Shown here: positions 50,701 to 58,738 of the stretch, in pieces
How the letters are laid out: each line of letters opens with the position of its first letter
Numbering within the stretch: position 1 is the first letter of the stretch
NCBI RefSeq assembly: GCF_020532645.1
Contig: NZ_JAJAUZ010000034.1
Location: 1 to 64,000 of the forward strand
Source: Streptomyces bambusae
GTDB taxonomy: Bacteria; Actinomycetota; Actinomycetes; Streptomycetales; Streptomycetaceae
Length of the DNA stretch: 64,000 bases
Reading direction: 5' to 3'
The notes under the pieces: generated by a model
Databases searched by the model: none
What the model saw: only the letters and a program-made list of their open reading frames with translations
What the model was told of the DNA's origin: nothing
Program-made: the position numbers and the translations under genes

Positions 50701-53700
50701 GCCTGGTGTCCGAGGTGCTGAAGGTGTCGGGCACCGACGCCTGCACCGCCGCCGCCACGGCCTCGAACACCCTCTCCCGGACCCGGACCTCGTACGACGG
50801 TCTCGCCCACGGCCAGGCCGGCGCCGCCGGCGACGCGACGAAGAGCGAGGTCCTGGACCGGTACGCCGCCGACGGCAGCCCGGTCTTCGTGACCACCTCC
50901 ACCAGCACCTACGACGGCTACGGCCGCCTCACCTCGACGACCGACCCGAACACCACCGACGCCCAGCACCCGAACGGCGCCACCAGCAGCACGGTCTACA
51001 CCCCGGCCGCCGCCGGCGAGCTGCCCGGCACCGTCACGGTCTCCGCGCCGGTCCCCGGCCAGGCCACCGGCACCTGGGACACCGTCACCACCTACGACGC
51101 CCGCCGGTCGCTGCCGCTGAAGTCGACCGACGTCAACCAGAAGACGACGACCACCGGCTACGACGCGCTGGGCCGGCTGACCGCGGTGTGGCAGCCGGGG
51201 CGCGCCCCCGAGACGCACCCGAACGCCAACACGGTCTTCGGCTACCGGGTCTCGAACACGGCGGGCAAGCCCTCCGCGATCACCACCAGGAAGCTGACCG
51301 TGGACGGCAGCACCCCGGTGTGGACGTCGGCGATCGAGCTGATGGACGGCTTCGCCCACACCCGCCAGGTGCAGACCAGCCCGGCGAACCCGGCGTACAC
51401 CGGCCGTCTGGTCACGGACACCCGCTTCGACTCGCAGGGACGCCAGTCCGTCGCCAACGCCGCCTGGTACAACGACGCCTCGGGTCCGGTGGACGTCCTC
51501 GTGGCCGCCGCCGACAGCGCGGTTCCGGCGCAGAAGCGGACCGCGTACGACGGCCTCGGCCGGACGACCGTGATCTCGAACTGGTCGCTGGGCACCGAGC
51601 AGAACCGTACGGTGACCAGCTACCCGGGCGCGGACCGCACGGACGTGCTGCCGCCGAAGGGCGGCGCGCCGTCGTCGGTGTTCACGAACGCCCTGGGCCA
51701 CACCACCGAGCTGTGGCAGTACTCCACCGCCACCCCGACCGGTCAGGCCGCGGACGCCGCAGTCACCCGGTACACCTCCACCCTCGACGGCCGGCCGCTG
51801 ACCCGCAAGGACGCCGCCGGGAACGTCTGGTCGTACTCCTACGACCTCCGGGGCCGGCAGACCGGCTCCAACGACCCGGACAACGGGGTCGGCACGCGGA
51901 CGTACGACGCGGCCTCGCGCCTGTCGAGCACCACCGACGCCAAGAACCAGACGCTGGTCTACACGTACGACCTGCTCGGGCGGAAGACCGGCCTGTACGA
52001 CGGCAGTGTGAGCGCCGCCAGGCAGCTGGCCGGCTGGACGTTCGACACGGCCGCGGGCGGCAAGGGCAAGCCGGCGACGTCCACGCGCTACGTGGGCGGC
52101 TCCGCCGGCAAGTCGTACACCAGCGAGGTGAACGGCTACGACGACGGCGGCCGGGTCACCGGTACGACCATCAGCGTGCCCGGCACCGATGCGGGCCTGG
52201 CCTCGGGCACGTTCACGTACCACGTCGGCACCACGCACGACCGGCTCACCGGCAACCCGAAGAACACGGTCCTGCCTGCGCTCGGCGGGCTGCCGCTGGA
52301 CGACATCGCGTACTCGTACAACGACTACGGACAGCTGTTCAAGTACGCCGGCGCCACCACCTACGACACGCAGACCGAGTACGACGCCCACGGACGCGTG
52401 ATCCGCTCCACGGTCAACCCGTGGGCCTCGCAGGTCGTCACCACCTCGGTGTACGACGAGGCCACCGGGCGGCTGCGGGACCAGTTCGTCGACAAGCAGA
52501 CGTCGACGACGGGCGCGGTGCAGCAGACCGGCTACACGTACGACCAGAACGGCCGGATCACCTCGCTGACCGGCATCGCGGACAACACGCCCGCGCAGAC
52601 CGACCGCCAGTGCTTCACGTACGACCACCTCGGCCGGCTGACGGCGGCGTGGACGGACACCGGCGGCATCAGCCGGCCGGACCCGCTCACCCACCCGACG
52701 GCCGACCAGGGCGCGTGCGCCAACACCACCCCGACCAGCGGTGCCGTCGCCCCGGCGAAGACCACCGTCGGCGGGCCGGCCCCCTACTGGCAGGAGTACT
52801 CCTACGACCTGACGGGCAACCGCACCACGGCCGTGCGCCGCGACGTGGCGGGCGACACCACCAAGGACGCCACGACCACCCAGGTGTTCGGCGCGCCCGC
52901 GCAGCAGAACGCCCCGACCTCCGCTCCCGCCACGGGCGGCGGAACCGGCGGCCCGCACGCGCTGCTGACCGCCACCACGAAGACGGGGACGACCACCACC
53001 AACACCGACGCGTTCCGCTACGACGCGAACGGCGCCACCACCTCGTACCGGGCCGGGAAGGCCGGGACGAGCAGCCTGACCTGGAACAGCGAGGGCAAGA
53101 TCGCCTCGCTGACCACGGCCACGCAGATCAAGGGCGTCGCCGGCAAGTGCCTGGATGCGGCGGGCAATTCGACCGCGGCCGGCAGCCCGCTCCAGATCTA
53201 CACCTGCAACGCCAACCCCGGTCAGCGGTACGCCACCGCCAACAGCACGCTCTCCAGCGGCAACCGCTGTGTCCAGGCCATGGGCACGACGGCCGGTTCG
53301 CTGATCAAGTTCCAGGACTGCGACGGCGGCGCCGACCAGACCTGGACGGCGCGCGCCGACGGCACCTTCCACAACCCCGCCTCCGGCCGCTGCCTCGCGG
53401 TGCCGGGTGACGTCAGCACCGACAGCACGGACCTGGTGCTCGGCGACTGCGGCAGCCCGGTGCCCGCCGGGCAGAAGTGGACCGTCCCGAACACCACGAC
53501 CACGTACCTGTACGACGCGGACGGCAAGCTGCTGCTCCGCCGCAACCCGGGTACGGCCACCCTGACCCTCGGCAACGACGAGCTGACGGTGAACACGGCC
53601 ACCCAGGCCCGCACCGGTATCCGCTACTACCCGGTCCCCGGCGGCATGACCATCGTGCGCACCGGTGCGGGCACGGCGGCCGGCGGGTTCGTCGCCCAGG

Positions 53701-54794
53701 TCTCCGACCAGCGCGGCACGAACAACCTGAGCATCGACCTGTCGACGCTCGCGGCCACCCGCAGCCGTACCGACGCGTTCGGCGCCGCCCGCGGCACCGC
53801 GCCCGCCGCCTGGGCCGGCACCAAGGGGTTCGTCGGCGGCCAGAAGGACGACTCCACCGGGCTCACCAGCCTCGGCGTCCGCATGTACCAGCCGGCCACG
53901 GGCCGCTTCATCAGCCCCGACCCGCTGCTGTCCCCGATGGACCCGCAGCAGTGGAACGGGTACGCGTACGCCAACAACGACCCGGTCAACAACACCGACC
54001 CGGACGGCCGCCGCTGCCTGCACGGCTCACCGGGCGGCGGCGCGGACGGCATCTGCGCCGGCGTCGACGGCGACACGGACGGAGTGATCGGCGACAACTC
54101 CGACAACTGCGGCCACCCGTCATGCCGCAAGGCCGCCAACGAGATGGCGCGCACCGCGAGGAGGAACGGTACCTACAACCGGACCCCGAAGGGCGAGGAC
54201 CGGGCCTACCACCCCAAGCCGGTGAGCGACTACCGGTTCAGCTACACGTACACCTACAGCCACTACCTGGGGCCGACGTCCACCATGGGCACGCCGGAGT
54301 CCGTCATGGCCGCCTTCCAGGCAGACCCCGGGAAGGTCTTCCCGTTCCGGGTCGACGGCTGCGACTCGTTCGAGGACGGGGACTTCTGCACCCTGTACCC
54401 GGGCCTCTCCGACTACGGCATCAGCCCGACCCTCGCCGGCGGCCCCGGAGTGGTGCGGGTGACGGTCGCCAAGACGAGCTTCACCTTCGAGGTGATGGAG
54501 GAGGGGTACTTCGACGACCGGGGTTCCACCATCACCTTCACCATCGATCAGAAGGGCGACGGCCTCTACCTCAGGCAGGACGCCATGACGACCGGGTCCA
54601 AGGCGGGTCCTGCGCTCGCCGTCCTGGCCGGAGCGGCCGAGTTCGACTGGAAGAAGCAGGCGTTCAACCTCCAACGCCTGATCGTCGGCCCCGACCTGAT
54701 CGACAAGTTGGACCACCGGATCATGCCCCGCGACCCGGCGGCAGAACTCCTGGATCCCTTCCACCCCAACAACATGGACAAGTGGCGGCGCTGA
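47715..54794 (+). CDS. RHS-repeat polymorphic-toxin protein with an inserted ricin-type lectin
   Basis: A 2359-residue secreted protein: signal peptide (MATPVALALAASLLGAPAVQ), SpvB-like N-terminal part (YQYPIQMPPALGGAAPEVSL), long YD/RHS repeats (YDALGRLTAVWQPG, YDLLGRKTGLYDGS), and the RHS core GVRMYQPATGRFISPDPLL near residue 2060. A ricin-type lectin domain (residues ~1805-1920; GKCLDAAGNSTAAGS, DQTWTARADG, GQKWTV) is inserted inside the YD array just before TTYLYDADGKLLLRR. The variable C-terminal ~270 residues after PVNNTDPDGRR are probably the toxin; their family is not recognised. No immunity gene follows on this strand. ATG 47715 has GGAGGAA upstream. Confidence 0.88.
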   Translation: MPVPGVRRRTRTYVPRMATPVALALAASLLGAPAVQAAQTGTTAAEADFSKVWKPPHRPLPGTKPVKASAVRKAKAVKPRYPVPARTAAQPRTPFTAPVSGSADLAAATGTTAVRAGRLPVWVSPKGLTAKAGGSAGKTGGAVTGKITVVRTDDRSARRAGVNGALFSLARGTSGTSGTASRVRVGLDLAGLQSATGGEFASRGRLVTLPACALTTPKVPSCQVRTPLATRYDKETGRLVTDLALPTAKAPAPSPAAASRAPESGSLLLGSAAAPMLLAAETDSSGPGGTYEATPLGASQSWSSGGSSGALTYQYPIQMPPALGGAAPEVSLAYNSSSVDGKTSVTNAQASWIGDGWEFNPGFIERTYKPCDKAGIPDSGDACWAGFNATLSLGAHSGTLVRDDQAGSATATTDAATGTWRLKDDDGTKIEFGSGAANGVRDGAYAKVTDSSGTTYYFGVNHLPGGDKTDPATGSVSSVPVYSPKSGQPCYDAAKGAGSWCTMWQRLHLDHVVDAHGNLTTYTWAPETNWYKRGAGQNSGNGTMTEYTRASTPKSIAYGQKLADQIAAKGTLQPAAKVNFGVVERCTAAGTACEPANRTVANKANWPDVPVDNECKSTGTCVYYSATYFTTKRLTEITTQVRVGNAWQDVDHYRLVQSFPDPKDAGSQRALWLDSVLRTGRTGTPHVGLPAVTFTPVMLPNRVDGTNLVPAPPIMNRPRIQQIRNETGGVLNVDYNLPDCSRVDNVMPAAEDDNNRACYPVRWSPPGSVADADPVLDWFHHYTVKSLTENDTATDTPQKITSYGYENAAWHRDDSELTEANARTWGDFRGFAKVTTTVGSGTDGPKAQTVTTYRQGMDGDVRKNGSTRSVRLTDALGRDVTDVDWLSGRTLQTETLTQAGGTAVTQTVHASSDPVETAKRTRTGLPALIARYAGTKSSTTTRSKLADGTWRTSTAGQTTDPAKNNRTVTSLEQADGVPDQCTRTSYATAPDAQRTGLVSEVLKVSGTDACTAAATASNTLSRTRTSYDGLAHGQAGAAGDATKSEVLDRYAADGSPVFVTTSTSTYDGYGRLTSTTDPNTTDAQHPNGATSSTVYTPAAAGELPGTVTVSAPVPGQATGTWDTVTTYDARRSLPLKSTDVNQKTTTTGYDALGRLTAVWQPGRAPETHPNANTVFGYRVSNTAGKPSAITTRKLTVDGSTPVWTSAIELMDGFAHTRQVQTSPANPAYTGRLVTDTRFDSQGRQSVANAAWYNDASGPVDVLVAAADSAVPAQKRTAYDGLGRTTVISNWSLGTEQNRTVTSYPGADRTDVLPPKGGAPSSVFTNALGHTTELWQYSTATPTGQAADAAVTRYTSTLDGRPLTRKDAAGNVWSYSYDLRGRQTGSNDPDNGVGTRTYDAASRLSSTTDAKNQTLVYTYDLLGRKTGLYDGSVSAARQLAGWTFDTAAGGKGKPATSTRYVGGSAGKSYTSEVNGYDDGGRVTGTTISVPGTDAGLASGTFTYHVGTTHDRLTGNPKNTVLPALGGLPLDDIAYSYNDYGQLFKYAGATTYDTQTEYDAHGRVIRSTVNPWASQVVTTSVYDEATGRLRDQFVDKQTSTTGAVQQTGYTYDQNGRITSLTGIADNTPAQTDRQCFTYDHLGRLTAAWTDTGGISRPDPLTHPTADQGACANTTPTSGAVAPAKTTVGGPAPYWQEYSYDLTGNRTTAVRRDVAGDTTKDATTTQVFGAPAQQNAPTSAPATGGGTGGPHALLTATTKTGTTTTNTDAFRYDANGATTSYRAGKAGTSSLTWNSEGKIASLTTATQIKGVAGKCLDAAGNSTAAGSPLQIYTCNANPGQRYATANSTLSSGNRCVQAMGTTAGSLIKFQDCDGGADQTWTARADGTFHNPASGRCLAVPGDVSTDSTDLVLGDCGSPVPAGQKWTVPNTTTTYLYDADGKLLLRRNPGTATLTLGNDELTVNTATQARTGIRYYPVPGGMTIVRTGAGTAAGGFVAQVSDQRGTNNLSIDLSTLAATRSRTDAFGAARGTAPAAWAGTKGFVGGQKDDSTGLTSLGVRMYQPATGRFISPDPLLSPMDPQQWNGYAYANNDPVNNTDPDGRRCLHGSPGGGADGICAGVDGDTDGVIGDNSDNCGHPSCRKAANEMARTARRNGTYNRTPKGEDRAYHPKPVSDYRFSYTYTYSHYLGPTSTMGTPESVMAAFQADPGKVFPFRVDGCDSFEDGDFCTLYPGLSDYGISPTLAGGPGVVRVTVAKTSFTFEVMEEGYFDDRGSTITFTIDQKGDGLYLRQDAMTTGSKAGPALAVLAGAAEFDWKKQAFNLQRLIVGPDLIDKLDHRIMPRDPAAELLDPFHPNNMDKWRR

Positions 54795-54821
54795 GGCGGG
54801 CCAACCGGTCCTGACCTGCCC

Positions 54822-54859
54822 GCGTACCCCCTGGCTGCCTCGGCTGCCGGGGGGTACGC
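54822..54859. terminator. Bidirectional terminator between convergent genes
   Basis: GCGTACCCCC / GGGGGTACGC, a perfect 10-bp stem with an 18-nt loop, lies between the RHS stop (54794) and the MAB_1171c-like stop (54866). Confidence 0.65.
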
Positions 54860-54865
54860 ACATGG

Positions 54866-56056
54866 TCAGCGCCCGAGCGCCCGGGCGATCGACACCAGCA
54901 GGTTCGGGTCCTCGGACTCGGCCGCGCGGACGGCGGCCACCGCGTCGAGCCCTTGCCCGGCGTCCGGTGGTGCGCCGTCCGCGCGGTTTCCGGCCGCGGC
55001 CGCGAACATGGCCGCGAGCCCCGCGGCCACCGCCTCGCGCCGCGGGGCCCCGGCCGCCGCGGCCTGCCGGCCGGCCGCCTCGCGCACGTCGTCCGCGCAG
55101 TACGGCGACAGGTCGAGCATCCAGTCGTGGATGGTGGTGATCCGGTAGAGCAGCACCTGCTCGGGACCGGCGTACCACGGGGGTGCGAGGAACACGTGGC
55201 CTCCGGGCGCGGCGCCCGGCCGGCGGACCAGCCGCCACAGCGGCCGCAGCGCGCGGATGCCGACCAGCGGCTGCCACACCCGGTCGATCAGCGCGGGCCC
55301 GTACGCCGGGACGAGGAGTCCCGCACCGATCATCATGCCGCTCGCCGAAATGAAGGGAGACAGGCCCTTGTTCAGCGCGTCCCAGTCGGCCCCCGCCCAC
55401 CGGGCGGCGATCGAGATCAGCCTGAAGGAGCCGAACACGACATTGGCCACGGCGGCGACCACCATGACCTGCAGCCCGATCCGCAGGCAGGTGTCCACCG
55501 ACGTGCGGGCGCGGTGGGCGGTCTCCCGGCCGATGTCGAGGATCCAGTTGCGGCACACGACGGCCGTGGCCGCGCCGGCGGCGACGTACGCGGCCAGGTA
55601 CAGCACCACCATCTCGCCGATGAACGGGGTGGCCGCGTAGTACGTGTCGAAGTCCAGGGGACGCTCCACGGGGACGTCGCCCAGGGCGAACAGCACGGTC
55701 AGCGCCACGATCACGGCGACGCAGCCGGCCTTCCAGACCCGCACCCGCCGCCGGGTGCGCGCCCGGTCGCCGGACTCCGCCCGCCAGTAGTCCAGCAGCA
55801 CCAGTGACACGCAGGCGAAGGCGGTCATGATGCTGTGGACCAGCAGGGCGGAGAAGTTGCTGATGCCCGTGATCCGGTTGACCGCCGAGATGGTGGGCTG
55901 GGAGGACAGCACGAACCCGGCGCACGGCAGGAACAGCAGCGCGTACACCGCCCGGACGGTCGGGCTGCGCCAGCCGCGCACCAGGCCGGGCGCTTTGACC
56001 ACCAGGGAGGCGGCGAGGACGGCGGCCGGCAGGTAGTAGTCGGGACCCGCCGCCAT
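54866..56056 (-). CDS. MAB_1171c family membrane protein
   Basis: A 396-residue protein with about seven membrane helices in its first 260 residues (PAAVLAASLVVKAPGLVRGW, SIMTAFACVSLVLLDYW, MVVLYLAAYVAAGAATAVVC) followed by a soluble C terminus containing RITTIHDWMLDLSPYCADDV, the conserved part of the MAB_1171c family (putative transporters). Its ATG overlaps the stop of the upstream HExxH gene (TGATG), so the two are coupled. The same pairing with an XRE regulator recurs in Streptomyces; function is unknown, but signalling across the membrane is likely. Confidence 0.82.
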   Translation of the reverse strand: MAAGPDYYLPAAVLAASLVVKAPGLVRGWRSPTVRAVYALLFLPCAGFVLSSQPTISAVNRITGISNFSALLVHSIMTAFACVSLVLLDYWRAESGDRARTRRRVRVWKAGCVAVIVALTVLFALGDVPVERPLDFDTYYAATPFIGEMVVLYLAAYVAAGAATAVVCRNWILDIGRETAHRARTSVDTCLRIGLQVMVVAAVANVVFGSFRLISIAARWAGADWDALNKGLSPFISASGMMIGAGLLVPAYGPALIDRVWQPLVGIRALRPLWRLVRRPGAAPGGHVFLAPPWYAGPEQVLLYRITTIHDWMLDLSPYCADDVREAAGRQAAAAGAPRREAVAAGLAAMFAAAAGNRADGAPPDAGQGLDAVAAVRAAESEDPNLLVSIARALGR

Positions 56057-56625
56057 CAGCGGCCTCCGAGGGAGGTCCAGATGCGGCCGATCCGCTCGTC
56101 CGAGGCGGTGTGGTGGCGCTTGCCCAGCAGGAAGGGGCGGAACTTGGCCGCGAGCAGCCGCCCGAACCGCTCCGCGCGGCGCTCCTCCTCCACGTCGTAG
56201 ATGGTGCGGGCGGCGGCGACGTGGGCGACCGCGTCGCCCAGGGTCCACCGCTCGCCGAGCAGCCGGGCCGCGGCGGGGGTGCCTCCGGAGTCCGTGGGCC
56301 CGCCGGCGGTGGACCGGCCGAGCCGGTGCTCCTGACGGTGCCACAGCTCGTGACCCAGGATCACCATCTGGTGCAGGGGCAGGGTGTTCTTCTCCACGGC
56401 CACCACCTCGTGGTCGCCCAGGTCGAGCCACAGCCCGCTGACGGTGTCCGGCGGGAACGGCTCCAGCATCAGCCGGACCTGGCGCCCGGCGCTCTGCGTC
56501 AGGTACGCGCAGACCGCGTGCATCAGCTCGTTCGGTTCCCTGCCGTCCGCCAGCGCCATCGCTCCGGCGAACAGTTCGTCCCTGTGCCGTCGCATCGCAC
56601 GGGAAGTGCCCAGCGCGTCCCACAT
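56056..56625 (-). CDS. ImmA/IrrE-like HExxH protein
   Basis: A 189-residue protein with the zinc-metallopeptidase motif HELWH in PLHQMVILGHELWHRQEHRL and a C-terminal helical part (RTIYDVEEERRAERFGRLLA). Annotation pipelines often call this family a toxin component, but relatives such as ImmA cut XRE-type repressors. The neighbouring XRE gene and the coupled membrane protein fit an anti-repressor protease controlled from the membrane. ATG 56625 follows GGGGAAG; ATG 56646 is an alternative. Confidence 0.78.
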   Translation of the reverse strand: MWDALGTSRAMRRHRDELFAGAMALADGREPNELMHAVCAYLTQSAGRQVRLMLEPFPPDTVSGLWLDLGDHEVVAVEKNTLPLHQMVILGHELWHRQEHRLGRSTAGGPTDSGGTPAAARLLGERWTLGDAVAHVAAARTIYDVEEERRAERFGRLLAAKFRPFLLGKRHHTASDERIGRIWTSLGGR

Positions 56626-56712
56626 GTCTTCCCCACCCGGACGCATCCCTTGTCGGCGCACCGCTTGTCGAGCGCTGTCACGCGCACAGATTTTCGTCAG
56701 TTCATATCACTA

Positions 56713-56743
56713 ACCGGCCCCGGGTGATGCTTCCGGGGCCGGT
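56713..56743 (-). terminator. Hairpin in the leader between XRE and HExxH genes
   Basis: ACCGGCCCCGG / CCGGGGCCGGT, a perfect 11-bp stem with a 9-nt loop. It sits downstream of the XRE gene and of the iterons on the minus strand, so it may end XRE transcription or attenuate the following two genes. Confidence 0.55.
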
Positions 56744-56791
56744 GATCAAGGATTGAACGTCCGCGGGCGGGGCGGCGAGTGGGCCGCTGCG

Positions 56792-56857
56792 GGTCCGAAG
56801 TGCGTCCTATTTACGTCCGATATGCGTCTGATATGCGTCTGATGAGAGTCCGAAGTG
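56792..56857. promoter_or_regulatory. Six 11-bp iterons (consensus CGTCCGATATG)
   Basis: Contiguous 11-bp units begin at 56792, 56803, 56814, 56825, 56836 and 56847. The core GTCYGA is shared by five of the six. The period is one helical turn, so a protein could bind all copies on one DNA face. The array lies between the XRE stop codon and the HExxH start, in the presumed control region of the latter. Confidence 0.7.
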
Positions 56858-56868
56858 AGAGTGTTGCC

Positions 56869-57585
56869 CTAGCCGTGCCCGCCCGGCCGGCTCTCCCGCG
56901 CCCGTTCCTCGCGCGAACGCCGCGCAATGGACTCGATGAGCGCGATGATCGGCTGCGCCGTGTCGTCCGGTACGTCGACCAGGGCGCGGGCGGCGTAACT
57001 CACCACCCCGAGGTCCGCACCGGCGGCGGCGGCCGCGGCGGGCCGGGTCAGCCGCTCGATGTCGGCGTCCTGCCGCTCGACGGTCCGCTCCAGCAGGTCC
57101 TGGTAGATCCGGTGGAGCACCCGGTCCAGGGCCACGGCAGGCTCGGCGACCAGGAACTCGATGCTCTCGCCGAAGAACGCCGCGATGCCCGCGGCGTGGT
57201 CGAGGTTGGGCGCCTTCCCCGTCTTGATCATCTTGTCCAGCCACTGCGCGCTGGTACCCGCGGCCGTCGCGATCTCGGCCAGGGAGTACGCCCGCCGCTG
57301 CCCGTCCGGTGCGGTCCGCAGCCGGGTCCGGCGCAGGAACACGATGCGGTCGACGGCCCGCCGGTGCCGCTCCTCCACCTGGTCGGCGTCCCCGCCAAGG
57401 CCGCCGGCCGGCGGCTCGCCCCGCAGCAGCGCCCGTACGTCGTCCTCGGGCAGCCCGGAGGCGTACGAGAGGCCGCCCTCGCCGTCCACCCGCAGCACGT
57501 CCCCGGGGTCGAGCCCGACCCGCTCCAGGAGGGAGGTGATACGCCGGACGGTCCCCGCCGGATCGGCGGCAAACCCCTCGCTCAT
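56869..57585 (-). CDS. XRE-family transcriptional regulator
   Basis: A 238-residue protein with a central helix-turn-helix, YSLAEIATAAGTSAQWLDKM followed by IKTGKAPNLDHAAGIAAFFG (residues ~95-140), the spacing of an XRE repressor. The N-terminal ~75 residues and C-terminal ~90 residues, including FLVAEPAVALDRVLHRIYQD, have no recognised domain and may mediate oligomerisation. It precedes the HExxH/MAB_1171c pair on the same strand and is the likely binder of the 11-bp iterons 12 bp beyond its stop codon. ATG 57585 has an AGCAGGA upstream. Confidence 0.8.
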   Translation of the reverse strand: MSEGFAADPAGTVRRITSLLERVGLDPGDVLRVDGEGGLSYASGLPEDDVRALLRGEPPAGGLGGDADQVEERHRRAVDRIVFLRRTRLRTAPDGQRRAYSLAEIATAAGTSAQWLDKMIKTGKAPNLDHAAGIAAFFGESIEFLVAEPAVALDRVLHRIYQDLLERTVERQDADIERLTRPAAAAAAGADLGVVSYAARALVDVPDDTAQPIIALIESIARRSREERARESRPGGHG

Positions 57586-57767
57586 TCCTGCTCCCTGCTC
57601 CCTGCGTCCGGCGGACCGTGAACCGCGTCGCTCGTGACCTACACACAGCTTCAACGTCACACAGTATGACTTCGCGCCCGGTCGCGGCAACCAAAGTTGA
57701 GCGAGACTCAGCCGTCGTTGATGGTCCGTTCCGGCCAGCGCGATGCCGTGACCGGCGTCGGAGCCGG

Positions 57768-58118
57768 TCACGGCATCGGGTCAGGGGAGCTGCTGCCGGT
57801 CTCAGCCCAGGGGCAGCACCAGGGGGTGCCGGCGTCGGAGGTGAGGGTGGTGGCGCTGTCCTCGACGCTCGCGTCGGAGTACAGCGGGTCCTTGCTGGTG
57901 AGGACGAGCATCAGACGGTGGTCCGCGGCCACGTCGTAGCCGGCAGCCTGGAGCCGCCAGGTGACGGTGCGGTCCTGCCCGGGCGTCAACTCGTCCAGGG
58001 TGAGCGGCGCGTGGGTGATGATGCGGGCCGTGCCGCCGGGGGCCACGTCGAACAGCAGGGCCACCAGGGTGGCCGAGGCGACCGTGCTGCGCACGGTCAG
58101 GTGGTGACGTCCGCCCAG
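57768..58118 (-). pseudogene. Remnant of a peptidase S15 / CocE-NonD hydrolase C terminus
   Basis: The translated stretch HLTVRSTVASATLVALLFDV then APGGTARIITHAPLTLDELT and AAGYDVAADHRLMLVLTSKD matches the C-terminal jelly-roll domain of X-Pro dipeptidyl-peptidase (S15)/CocE-type secreted hydrolases. The alpha/beta hydrolase catalytic part is absent: upstream of about 58118 the sequence becomes unrelated Arg/Pro-rich translation. It is a 3' fragment of a deleted gene. Confidence 0.65.
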
Positions 58119-58301
58119 GAAGGGGGACGGGACCCGGCACCTCGCCGTCCTCTCGCCGGCACCGGCCGGTCGCACGGCCGGCCGGTGCGTACCGGGTCCA
58201 GGGCCCCCACGGCCGGCCCGGACCGCGGACCGGTGGGGTGGGGACGAGCACATGCTTCCAGGGGCCCGAACACGAGAGCGCACAAACAGGACACGGCACA
58301 C

Positions 58302-58340
58302 GCGTGTGCCGCGACCCCCGAAAGGGGCCGCGGCACACGC
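58302..58340 (-). terminator. Terminator after the second RHS immunity gene
   Basis: GCGTGTGCCGCG / CGCGGCACACGC, a perfect 12-bp stem with further C/G pairing toward a GAAA loop, starting 36 nt past the immunity gene stop on the minus strand. Confidence 0.75.
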
Positions 58341-58375
58341 ATCGGCGCAAGCCGACCGGTCAGGCGCCTCGGCGG

Positions 58376-58738
58376 CTACGCGTCCGGCGACCTGCGGAAC
58401 GCACGGAACAGCGCACGCAGTCCGCCCGGCTTCCGGCGCCGCAGCGCCCAGTCGGACCGGATGTCGAAGACCTCCTCCTCCAGCCGTCGGTCGTCCTCGG
58501 CCGGAACCCAGGAGACCTCCATCCCGGCGAGGACCCGTTCCAGGTCCGCGTCCGCGACCCAGAAGTCGTCGGCCCGCACCCGGCCGTCGGGCCCGGTCTC
58601 CCCGGGGGCGTCACTGATGTAGCACGCCCAGGAGTCCTGGATCTCGGGGACGAGCAGCAAGTACGCACCGGCGTACTCACCTGCTCCGATCCGTCCCATC
58701 CGGCCCTCCTCGGGCCAGGTCTCGCGGTCTACCACCAT
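58376..58738 (-). CDS. Probable immunity protein for the second RHS toxin
   Basis: A 120-residue acidic, soluble protein (MVVDRETWPEEGRMGRIGAG; AYLLLVPEIQDSWACYISDA; RRLEEEVFDIRSDW) with no signal peptide. Its start overlaps the RHS coding end by 8 nt (17 nt if ATG 58747 is used), the tight arrangement typical of RHS toxin/immunity pairs. The acidic character would suit neutralisation of the highly basic RHS C terminus. No named immunity family is recognised, so the role rests on position. Confidence 0.7.
   Translation of the reverse strand: MVVDRETWPEEGRMGRIGAGEYAGAYLLLVPEIQDSWACYISDAPGETGPDGRVRADDFWVADADLERVLAGMEVSWVPAEDDRRLEEEVFDIRSDWALRRRKPGGLRALFRAFRRSPDA

Noticed and set aside
47571..54023. 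Very long minus-strand open frame (over 2000 codons) antisense to the first RHS gene
   Set aside because: It is an Arg/Gly/Val-rich shadow caused by high GC; the plus strand has clear RHS, lectin and core motifs with the right codon bias.
56792..56857. 11-bp iterons considered as a plasmid or phage replication origin
   Set aside because: No replication initiator gene or AT-rich unwinding region is present; a regulatory role next to an XRE gene is more likely.
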